Assembly: GCF_001750215.1 (NCBI RefSeq)
Contig: NZ_LWGM01000007.1
Coordinates: forward strand, 1-33,696
Length of the DNA stretch: 33,696 bases
Direction: 5' to 3'
DNA from: Isoptericola variabilis
GTDB taxonomy: Bacteria > Actinomycetota > Actinomycetes > Actinomycetales > Cellulomonadaceae
The position numbers were made by a program, and so were the translations under genes. Positions 24,651-31,531 of this stretch are shown here, piece by piece. Position 1 is the first letter of the stretch. Each line of letters begins with the position of its first letter. The notes below the pieces were generated by a model. The model was not told where the DNA came from. It saw only the letters and a list, made by a program, of their open reading frames with translations, and ran no database searches.

Positions 24651-26084
24651 GCGCGTCTCGCCGCTGCGGTCGGCGTACGCCTCGAGGGCGCGGCCATCGA
24701 GCGCCTGCTCGACCCGGCGGGCCATGTCGAGCACCGCCTCCCGGTCGACGCTGATCAGCTCCTCGGACATCTCCTCCAGTACGAGGTCGACCTGGCGGCG
24801 CAGCTCCGGTCCGTACTCTCGAGCCTCCGCCTGCACCGCGATGTCCCGGCACAGCTGCAGCAGGGCGATCAGGACGGTCGGCTCCCGGCGGCCGTAGCGG
24901 CGGACCTGTCCGCACGCGAGGTCGAGGTAGTACCGGAAGTCGCGGTCGGGCACGACGGCGCGCCCCGCACCGGCATCGTCCAGGTGCAAGGTGGGCCCGA
25001 GGCGGCAGTGGGTCAGGGCGACCAGGAGCTCGGCCATGTGGCCGACGGCGTGGGCGGCGGTAACGGGGTCGTTGATGCCCGGGGAGAGCGCCTTGACGGC
25101 GATGTCCGCGAGCTGGCGGAAGCCGAACCCCGCGTCCTGCTCGATGGTGCGCTCGTGGCCGATGTCGACCGTGCCGGCCAGTGCCGCGTGCAGGTCCGGG
25201 TCGACGCCGGCGGGGTCGCCTCGGTCGGCTCCCCAGACCGTCAGGAGCGGGGTTCCGGAGGCGAGGTGGTCGCCCGGGCGCGCCTCGACCCGCACCAGGA
25301 CGTCGGCCTGGCGCGCCGTGGCGACCAGCGTGGCGACGTCGATCGAGCGCACGAAGCCGCCCCGGGTGGCCGGGACCGTCGTGCCGGGGTCGGCCGGGAC
25401 GCGACCGTCGGGGTCCTGGGGCCGCGGGTCGTCGCGGTCGGGGTAGAAGATGGCGATCGCCCGCTGCGCCTCGTCGTGCACCATCGTCATCATCGTGTCC
25501 ACCCGCAGCAGCCGGGTGATGTGGGCGATGAAGACGACGATCGCGGCGACGCTGGCCGCGGCCAGGAGCAGCACGAGGAACAGCGCGCTCGCGGGCGGGT
25601 CGGCGTCCTCGTCGAGGCGGCGCAGCACGGTGAAGGCGAGGCTGATGGTCGCGACCAGCACGGCCAGCACCCACTTGATCGTCCTGTCGCGCAGGAAGTC
25701 GCGCAGCAGCCGGGGGGAGAACTGCTGGGACGCCAGCTGCAGGGCCACGACGGTGACGGAGAAGGCCATGGTCAGGGTCGCCATCGCGGCGGTGGCGACG
25801 GTCTGCAGCAGGGCGGCCGCGGCGGCGACGTCGCCGGGCCACAGCGTGCGGGCCGCACCGCTGCCTCGGGCCGGAGCGAGCTCGGTGAGCAGCAGCCCGG
25901 CGGCCACGGCGGCCAGGCCGGCGACCGCGGGCCAGACCCACAGCGACGGTCCGGTGCGCTCCGTGCGGGAGGCCGCGGACCGGTGGGTCTGCAGGCGGTG
26001 CGGGGGGGCGCGTGGTGCGGGGCACGGAGGACTCCTTCTCTGGGCGACGGCTCTCACCGTCGCCCAGACGCCGCCCGGCCGCAT
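24642..26084 (-). CDS. DUF2254 membrane protein
   Basis: Predicted membrane protein of the DUF2254 family, function unknown. Four hydrophobic helices lie in the N-terminal half: WVWPAVAGLAAVAAGLLL, a long span ending TLTMAFSVTVVALQLAS, IKWVLAVLVATISLAFTVL, and ALFLVLLLAAASVAAIVVFI. The family block QQFSPRLLRDFLRDRTIKWV is clear. The soluble C-terminal half contains ALSPGINDPVTAAHAVGHMA, highly typical of DUF2254. The start is uncertain: ATG 26084 is in frame, but a GTG at 26025 with a good AAGGAG lies in another frame that a one-base loss in a run of seven G (26002-26008) would bring into register. Confidence 0.82.
   Translation of the reverse strand: MRPGGVWATVRAVAQRRSPPCPAPRAPPHRLQTHRSAASRTERTGPSLWVWPAVAGLAAVAAGLLLTELAPARGSGAARTLWPGDVAAAAALLQTVATAAMATLTMAFSVTVVALQLASQQFSPRLLRDFLRDRTIKWVLAVLVATISLAFTVLRRLDEDADPPASALFLVLLLAAASVAAIVVFIAHITRLLRVDTMMTMVHDEAQRAIAIFYPDRDDPRPQDPDGRVPADPGTTVPATRGGFVRSIDVATLVATARQADVLVRVEARPGDHLASGTPLLTVWGADRGDPAGVDPDLHAALAGTVDIGHERTIEQDAGFGFRQLADIAVKALSPGINDPVTAAHAVGHMAELLVALTHCRLGPTLHLDDAGAGRAVVPDRDFRYYLDLACGQVRRYGRREPTVLIALLQLCRDIAVQAEAREYGPELRRQVDLVLEEMSEELISVDREAVLDMARRVEQALDGRALEAYADRSGETRSI
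26040..26067 (-). promoter_or_regulatory. 11-bp stem with a six-base loop before DUF2254
   Basis: CTGGGCGACGG and CCGTCGCCCAG pair perfectly around a hexaloop (TGAGAG on the minus strand). If translation starts at GTG 26025, the hairpin ends just before the Shine-Dalgarno and could control it. If it starts at ATG 26084 the hairpin is inside the coding region. Confidence 0.45.
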
Positions 26085-26348
26085 CGCGTGTCTCGCAGGG
26101 GCCCGCGCTTCGCCGGGCGCACCGCAGGCGGCCTTGCGGGTCCTGGGCCTACCGACGCACGAGCGAGGCCTTTCGTCCACCGTGGACGCGGCCGTCGGTG
26201 CAACTGACCCATCACAGACCTGCAGCGTGCGAGCGCAGGGCATAGCCACACCACAGCAGCGCGGAAGCTGCTGGTCGCAAGCCAGCGACGGGGTGCGGAG
26301 AGGCGCACCGTTGGACGTCCTCGGCGGGTGCAGGGTCGTCTAACACAT

Positions 26349-26612
26349 CTAGGGCGGCGTCGTTCCGGTCGCGACAAGCGGCACCCTGTCGGCGGCACCC
26401 TGTCGGCGGCGTCCGACGCCACGGGCTCCGCGTAAGGAGCCTTGGCGCCGGGTCCAGGCGTCGCTGTGGGGCTGGCGCAGGAGGTACACCAGCGGCGGGA
26501 GGACGATGACTGCGGCCAGCGCTGCCACCAGGAGCTGGGCGCGCAAGGTGGCGGGCGCGCCGGCGGTCTTGGTGATGGCCGACTGGCCGACGAGCAGCCA
26601 GGCCGCCGCGCA
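26349..26612 (-). pseudogene. Remnant of a small membrane protein
   Basis: The frame reads AAWLLVGQSAITKTAGAPAT, then LRAQLLVAALAAVIVLPPLV and YLLRQPHSDAWTRR, two possible membrane helices followed by a basic tail. No start codon or ribosome site fits, and the family is not recognised. It lies in a 580-base gap between GAF-ANTAR and DUF2254 that otherwise shows no gene. Confidence 0.35.
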
Positions 26613-26668
26613 CCGGGAGTAAGAGGTCGCGCGGCCGGTGGGCGTGCCCGGCCTCGCGACCGCGGCAG

Positions 26669-27370
26669 TCAGACGCCGAGGGCCCCAGAGCCACGGACGA
26701 CCAGACCCTCAAGCACGCTGATCGCGACGTCGGGCAGGTCGACGTTCCGGTTGCCGGCGCCGCTCTTGAGAATCGCCAATGCCGCGGCCGCGTCGCACCG
26801 GTTGGTCACCATGACCGCCCCGACGGCACGGTCGATCGCCGCTTGCGCGGCGAGCGCCTCCTGCAGCGCCCGGCGCTGGGCCTCGAGCGCACCGACGGTG
26901 GTACACAGCTCCAGCACGCGGGCCATCTCCTGGGCGTAGACGTCGGCGCGCAGCAGGTCGTCGCGGCTCCACGGCCCGAGCCAGGGGCGGTAAACGTTCA
27001 TCGACACCGCGGTCCCCGTGCTTACATGACCGGGAAACGCGCCGGACGACAGCAGTTCGGCCCGTAGGGAGGCGTCGGCCCAGTCGGGCCAGCGGTGGTT
27101 GGCCCGCACGTCGTCCACCATGACGACGCTGCCGCCCGCCATCGCGTCGATGCACGGACCGGCTCCGGCAGCGATCTCGACCTCGTCGCACCTGGCGGCC
27201 GCAGGGTCGGTGCTCGCCGAGCGTCGAGCGTCCTGGCCGATCCGCATCGTAATGCTGCACGAGGCGCCGTTGCCGAGGGCGACGGCCGCGTGCGCGGCGA
27301 AGTGCTCCAAGTGCTCGTCGACGAGGCCGAGGGCGATGGTCTTGGTCTCGTGTCCCTCGGTGCCGTCCAC
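26669..27370 (-). CDS. GAF and ANTAR domain protein
   Basis: 233 residues. A GAF sensor domain spans about 15-155 (IAAGAGPCIDAMAGGSVVMV and SLRAELLSSGAFPGHVSTGT are in the family's usual ligand-pocket region). The ANTAR RNA-binding domain spans about 165-225: ALQEALAAQAAIDRAVGAVM, then CDAAAALAILKSGAGNRNVD and LPDVA. ANTAR proteins act as antiterminators by binding paired hexaloop stem-loops in nascent RNA. The GTG start has GAGGAG six bases upstream and starts the GAF domain at the normal distance; the open frame before it is noise. It is the most clearly intact signalling gene of the element. Confidence 0.9.
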   Translation of the reverse strand: MDGTEGHETKTIALGLVDEHLEHFAAHAAVALGNGASCSITMRIGQDARRSASTDPAAARCDEVEIAAGAGPCIDAMAGGSVVMVDDVRANHRWPDWADASLRAELLSSGAFPGHVSTGTAVSMNVYRPWLGPWSRDDLLRADVYAQEMARVLELCTTVGALEAQRRALQEALAAQAAIDRAVGAVMVTNRCDAAAALAILKSGAGNRNVDLPDVAISVLEGLVVRGSGALGV

Positions 27371-28025
27371 GTGAATCTCCTCGGTCGCGCAGGGTGTCTG
27401 ACATCGAGCGTTGCACGCTCCGTCCGCCCGCGCAGGGGCGCGGAGCCGTCGGGGGGCGGCGCTGGCGGGCACGGCGGGATGGGGAGCGGTGGGCTGACGC
27501 ACCGGTGAGCGCACGCTGGGGCGCACGGCAGGCCGGGGAGGCGCGATGGCCGGGGAGCGCAGCGCGATCGGCAACAGGCGCCGCACGCCCCGTTGTGCAG
27601 CCTGGGGGTCCATCGCGAGGCCGGGCGTCTTCACCGTGCTATCGCCGAGTTCCTGCGCGTCCCGTTGCTGCTCACGCTCGGGTTCGCGGCTGCCCCACCA
27701 CAGCGCCACAGCGCTGGCAGAGGGCGATACCGGCGCAGGTCAGACGCTCGAAGGCCTCTGGTTCGTAGCCAGTGGCCGCCGAGCAAGAACGGTGTTGGAA
27801 CCGAGCTCACAGCTCGAGGGCTATCGCTCATGGCGTCTCCAAGGCCACGCACGGGTGGATCGTTCCGATTTCAATTGTTCGCGCCGTGACAATCTAAAAG
27901 GGACAGGTTTGGTGGGAGTGGTGCGGAATGATCGAGACGCATGTCAGAGACGTAGCGCACCCCCTTTCGCCCTTGGCGACGCTGCTAGCCTTTACCTCAC
28001 GATCGCTTTCGACTCGAGGAACCTG
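27371..28025. other. 655 bases with no convincing gene
   Basis: Divergent gap between GAF-ANTAR and the STAS gene. The open frame that runs into the STAS gene from upstream has no plausible start and an uninformative composition. Around 27870-27970 the sequence is more AT-rich than its surroundings, as expected for a promoter region of the STAS gene, but I see no clear -35/-10 pair. Confidence 0.5.
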
Positions 28026-28370
28026 ATGCAGGCAGCACTGCTCGACGAAGACTCGCCCAGCGGCGGAGTCGACTTCAGCGAGAGGTCGTGGTCGATGTGG
28101 GGCGAGATCGACCTCTCGGTGCTCAGCGACGTCGAGAGCGAGGCCTTGAAGAATGTCGGCGACCGGACCGGCGAGTTGGTAATCGACGTCTCCCGGGTGA
28201 CGTTCATGGACTCGGCCGGACTGCACCTGTTAGGGCGTGCCGCCACGTTGGCCAGGACGGTGAGGCTTCAAGGGCCCACCCCCGCCGTGCGCGAGATGCT
28301 TGACCTGAGTGGCATGTCCCCGCTGTTCCAGATCGACCAGACGGCGGATCAAGACCCGCAGAGGTCATAA
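28026..28370 (+). CDS. STAS-domain protein (anti-anti-sigma factor type)
   Basis: 114 residues forming one STAS domain: MWGEIDLSVLSDVESEALKN, ELVIDVSRVTFMDSAGLHLL and MLDLSGMSPLFQI. Ser63 in FMDSAGL is at the phosphorylation position of SpoIIAA/RsbV. When unphosphorylated, such proteins bind the anti-sigma kinase and free a sigma factor; kinases (HATPase) and SpoIIE-type phosphatases switch the state. The ATG has GAGG about seven bases upstream. No kinase or sigma factor is in the element, and the phosphatase nearby is broken, so partners would be chromosomal. Confidence 0.87.
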   Translation: MQAALLDEDSPSGGVDFSERSWSMWGEIDLSVLSDVESEALKNVGDRTGELVIDVSRVTFMDSAGLHLLGRAATLARTVRLQGPTPAVREMLDLSGMSPLFQIDQTADQDPQRS

Positions 28371-28601
28371 AGCCTTCCCCGGGCGCCGCCGACGCTTAGG
28401 CGCCAGTCACGCAGTATCGCGTGTGCTCTAACGGGACTGATTTCCCGCACATGACAGCAGTATCGGGTCAAGAGCGACCGCACCGGCCCGGCGCGCCGTT
28501 CGCGTACGTCCCTACCGATGGAGCCGTCTTGGCCCTTAGCTGATGAGCCCGCCCCGCTTGTCGCACTGCAGCGCGTCAGCGGCTGGGGACGACGCCTCGC
28601 C
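28371..28601. other. Gap after the STAS gene
   Basis: No gene seen; a mixture of short open frames only. It is followed on the minus strand by a LuxR-regulator remnant. Confidence 0.4.
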
Positions 28602-28733
28602 TCACGCGCCAATGCCACCGCGTCGAGCGGGCTCGATCATCACCGCGTTGCGGCCAGGCTCGCCGGCCAGGTCCTCGAGCCGTGCGCCGCACACCACGAC
28701 CCAGCCGCCGGTGTGCGTCTCGATCCCGCAACG
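28602..28733 (-). pseudogene. Fragment of a sensor-type LuxR regulator
   Basis: The frame encodes RCGIETHTGGWVVVCGARLE, then EPGRNAVMIEPARRGGI, ending at a stop. It resembles the segment just before the HTH in a family of actinobacterial LuxR regulators (GRWLV..ASRL....VAVIIEPARPAEI). The HTH that should follow is absent. Recognition rests on about 40 residues, so it is tentative. Confidence 0.4.
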
Positions 28734-28842
28734 GTGTCCTGGCGCGGTTGCGGGTGGTCGTTCGCCCGGGTTGCGTTGAACGGGTCGCGCCCGGCGTAAC
28801 GGGTCGGCTCTGCGAGCGTTGCACCGATGGGAGGAGCCTTCC

Positions 28843-29343
28843 ATGTCGCGCACGTACCGGCCACGGGCCGCTGCGCCCTCGGCTTCCGGCGGAGCGGTCG
28901 TCGTGGCCCTCCTCGCGGCGACGGCGTTGCTGCTCGGTGGGTGCAGTCGGGCGAACGAGGTCGCGACGCAGGCGTCGTCTGACGGACTGCGCGCCGAGCT
29001 CGGCGGGCTGCTGCTGTCCAACCTCATGGTTCTGGCCGCCGGCGAAGGCCGGCCGGGCGCCGTACTGGGTGCCGTGGCTAACCACGGGCAGGGGCCCGCG
29101 ATGGTCTCCATCGGGCTGCCGGGGAGGACGGGGGAGCGGATCGAGGTGGCTCAGGACGAGACCGTGCTGCTCGGCCCCGAGGACAACCGGATCCGCTTGG
29201 AGGACATGCCGGAGCCGCCGGGGGCGGTGGTCGAGCTGCGCATCGTCTCCGACCGCGACGGAGAGTTGACACGTCGCGTTCCCGTGCTGGACGCCACGCT
29301 CGACCACTACGAAGGGCTGGTGCCCTCACCATCGCCCTCCTGA
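28843..29343 (+). CDS. Lipoprotein of unknown function
   Basis: 166 residues. A signal peptide (VVVALLAATALLLGGC) ends in a lipobox with Cys34, so it should be anchored to the outer face of the membrane. The mature part has short beta-strands and repeated glycines: GRPGAVLGAVANHGQGPAMV, ETVLLGPEDN, PPGAVVELRIVSD, LDATLDHYEGLVP. This looks like an immunoglobulin-like or CopC/PCuAC-like fold; I recall similar unnamed lipoproteins in Cellulomonas relatives. RBS GGGAGGAG six bases before the ATG. No metal ligands (Met/His clusters) stand out, so copper binding is not supported. Confidence 0.8.
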   Translation: MSRTYRPRAAAPSASGGAVVVALLAATALLLGGCSRANEVATQASSDGLRAELGGLLLSNLMVLAAGEGRPGAVLGAVANHGQGPAMVSIGLPGRTGERIEVAQDETVLLGPEDNRIRLEDMPEPPGAVVELRIVSDRDGELTRRVPVLDATLDHYEGLVPSPSPS

Positions 29344-29380
29344 GCACCGGCTCCGTTGGTAGCGTTGAACGCGCCGGTTT

Positions 29381-29694
29381 CTAGTCGTCGCGGTCGGGGA
29401 CCAGGCGCCCCTGGGTGTCCCCCGACGGGGCGAAGGCCCGGAAGCCGTCGGCGACGTCGGGATGCACCTCCAGCGCCGAGAGTCCGTCATGACGTGCCCA
29501 ACGCGCGCCTCGACGTCGCGGTCCCGGGCGACGCCCTGCAGGAGCGCCCGTAGGGCCTCGGCGCCGATCCGCGTGAACGGCTCGTTGGCTCCGGCGACGG
29601 TCAAGGCAAAGCCGTCGCGCAGAAGCTCAGCGAGCCAAGTCCGCGCCAGGTGCGGTGGCGCACCCATCTCCTCGAGACGCTCGCTCCATCTGGG
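29381..29694 (-). pseudogene. Remnant of a type II haloacid dehalogenase (HAD family)
   Basis: The first frame reads RWSERLEEMGAPPHLARTWL, then DGFALTVAGANEPFTRIGAE and LRALLQGVARDRDVEARVGH; the second continues ALEVHPDVADGFRAFAPSG to a TAG at 29381. Together they match the cap region of type II haloacid dehalogenases, with a one-base frameshift near 29490. The N-terminal nucleophile motif and the later catalytic motifs are missing, so this is a fragment that cannot be active. Confidence 0.65.
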
Positions 29695-29700
29695 ACTCCT

Positions 29701-30241
29701 TACCAGCCGGGGCGCCGGCGCCCGGGCCCACGCCGGAGGCGGGTGCTCACCTGCGCGCGGCCCCAAGGGTGGAGCATCCGACCACGGCCTCCGAGCGCAC
29801 GCGCGTGGGCGTGGGCGACCGCCCGTGCTGGCGGAGGTGCCGCTGCACGACGTCCCGGCCGGGATGCGGCTGGGAGCACCGGTGTGGGGGGCGGTGCCGA
29901 GCGCCGCGGCTCGTGTCCTCGCGCCCGAGACGTCGCAGGAGACGGTGCCGGCCAAGGAGTGACGCCGACGGCGTCGTCAGTCTCGGCGCTGGAGGGACAC
30001 GGGCGCGCCGTCTCGAGTCGGTACGGAGCCGTTGCGCAGGTGAACGGCTGTCCGTGGCGAATCCGGGCAGGGGATCGGGATGCCACCAGAACGCCACCAA
30101 AACCAGCGTCGATCGATGCGAATCAGCACTCGACAACGCTGAACGTCCGGCTCGCCGGGAACTCCATATCCGCAGGTGAAGCGTAGTTTCGCCAGACGAT
30201 GCACGGTCGGCGGTAAGCGACAGATGGGTGCCTGAGGCCAA
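29701..30241. other. Right end of the element, no convincing gene
   Basis: A plus-strand frame ending at 29962 (VPLHDVPAGMRLGAPVWGAV and on to ETVPAKE) looks protein-like only over its last 45 residues and could be another gene ruin. At 30086-30104 a 19-base sequence matches 20092-20110 near attL at 17 positions. Confidence 0.4.
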
Positions 30242-30330
30242 CAAGGGGTCGCAGGTTCAAATCCTGTCAGCCCGACCACAAGGCCTGGTGAGACGGTGTC
30301 TCGCCAGGCCTGAGGTCTTTCTGGGATGGC
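30242..30330 (+). repeat. Right attachment repeat (attR of element 1, attL of element 2)
   Basis: Copy of 19995-20083: tRNA-Pro 3' half with CCA (30242-30278) and the terminator hairpin (30281-30311). The 5' half of the tRNA is absent, so it is not a second tRNA gene. The similarity continues, at lower identity, into a xis-like sequence, so this repeat also heads a second element. Confidence 0.9.
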
Positions 30331-30439
30331 CGACGCAGCCACAACCCCACCAGGACGCCCCTCGAAATCGTGCCTGACCGGAGGCGATGCGGCGGGCGTG
30401 TGTCGGTTCGCAGGCTCGCGCAGCGTCGCGCGTCAGCCG

Positions 30440-30600
30440 GGCGTGGCGGTCGCACCTGGATGGCACGGACGACCGCAGCACACCCACGAGCGGCGCCCCG
30501 GACCCGCGGCCGACCGTCGCCGGCCTCGAGCCGCTGCTGAGCACCGAGACGCTGGCGGACTGCGTCGGCGTCGGCGATCGAGCGCGACCCGGTGGTGAGG
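30440..30600 (+). pseudogene. Decayed xis-int fusion of a second related element
   Basis: DRSTPTSGAPDPRPTVAGLE and PLLSTETLADCVGV align with the first 37 residues of the intact Xis at 20221. At 30573 the similarity jumps to bases 20967 onward of int (AIERDPVV against AIDRNPVV, in a different frame). A deletion of about 638 bp relative to element 1 explains this. Neither gene can function. The similarity ends near 30600. Confidence 0.75.
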
Positions 30601-30631
30601 GCCGAGCCCGGTCCCGCACATGACCGGCGAA

Positions 30632-31231
30632 CTACTCGGTGGCGCACTGGCGCTCGGCGGTCCCCTGGGACGTGGGCACCGGCCGGGCGGCTGCCTCCTG
30701 CGGCGTCGTGGCCGGACCGTTGGTCCTGATGTCCTGGATCAGCCACTCCATCTCGTCGATCTCGCGCCGTTGCGCCTCGCTGATCTCGACGGCGAGCCGG
30801 CAGACCCGGACATCGGCGAGCTGGGCCCGCTCGGACCGCGTGATGGCCAAGGAGTGGTGCGGGATCATCGAGCTCAGGTAGCCGGTGTCCTGCACCGTGA
30901 CCTGGCTGCGGTCGAGGGCCACCCCGCCGCCGAGGAGCAGGAGGCTCGCCAGGATCACCACGACGTTGGCCTTGGTGTTCTTGTACATGTTCAGCATCCA
31001 GGCGAGCATCACGAGGCCCATGGCCCCGCCCATCGTCAGGGCCATGAAGACGCGGCTCTCGCTGAACCGGACGTGACTCCACTGGTACGTGCCGGCGAAC
31101 ATCGTGGCGTACATCACCACCATGCCGGTCAGGATCATCGCGGCGAAGCGCAGGTACATGACCCGCTGGTGACGCGCGTGCTCTCCGTTCGCGTGGGTGC
31201 TGGCCTGGTTCTCGTGCGCTGGCATCGACAT
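30632..31231 (-). CDS. Membrane protein with DUF305 domain
   Basis: 199 residues. Three membrane helices (about 26-48, 60-82, 88-105) are followed by a DUF305 helical domain outside the membrane (118-168) with the hallmark MIPHHS (122-127) and later E..Q..EI.EM. DUF305 proteins are often found near metal, especially copper, resistance genes and may bind metal through these His residues; function is unproven. The first 20 residues are His/Asn-rich and could also bind metal. ATG 31231 has GAGGGG nine bases upstream; ATG 31225 is an alternative. It may be cargo of the second element or chromosomal. Confidence 0.85.
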   Translation of the reverse strand: MSMPAHENQASTHANGEHARHQRVMYLRFAAMILTGMVVMYATMFAGTYQWSHVRFSESRVFMALTMGGAMGLVMLAWMLNMYKNTKANVVVILASLLLLGGGVALDRSQVTVQDTGYLSSMIPHHSLAITRSERAQLADVRVCRLAVEISEAQRREIDEMEWLIQDIRTNGPATTPQEAAARPVPTSQGTAERQCATE

Positions 31232-31531
31232 GCGTTCGGACCCCTCGCTCCATGGATGGCGGCTCGGCCACCCGCAGCAGGGGGGCGAGCGCCCTTGCGG
31301 CCACCTCACGCTAGGAGCGGACCGTTCAGGACGCACCTCACGTCGTTGGCCGAGGCGACGCTTCGCCTCGGGGCGCGTCCATGAGGAACGGGCGGGTGTC
31401 AGACCAGCAGCGGCTTCCCCGGTCCGGTGCCGGACGGGACGCCGCCGGATCAGTGCGCGTGGGTCTGCGCGTGCGCCTGCAGGGCCGGCTTCGCATCGTG
31501 GGAGGGAGGGCGGCGGCGACCACGAGCAGGT
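31232..31531. other. 300-base gap without a gene
   Basis: Between the start of the DUF305 gene and the end of the transporter gene. I see no coding motifs, no third copy of the tRNA-Pro att core and no convincing terminator. Confidence 0.45.

Noticed and set aside
27546-28025. N-terminal extension of the STAS protein in the same open frame
   Set aside because: The extension has noise composition, no start with a ribosome site, and STAS proteins of this type begin close to the domain, as from the ATG at 28026.
28843-29343. Copper chaperone (PCuAC-like) assignment for the lipoprotein
   Set aside because: The lipobox is clear but the HxM and related metal-binding residues of that family are not seen.
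30242-30278. A second tRNA gene
   Set aside because: Only the 3' half of tRNA-Pro is present; the acceptor 5' strand, D-arm and anticodon are missing. It is the attachment-site repeat.
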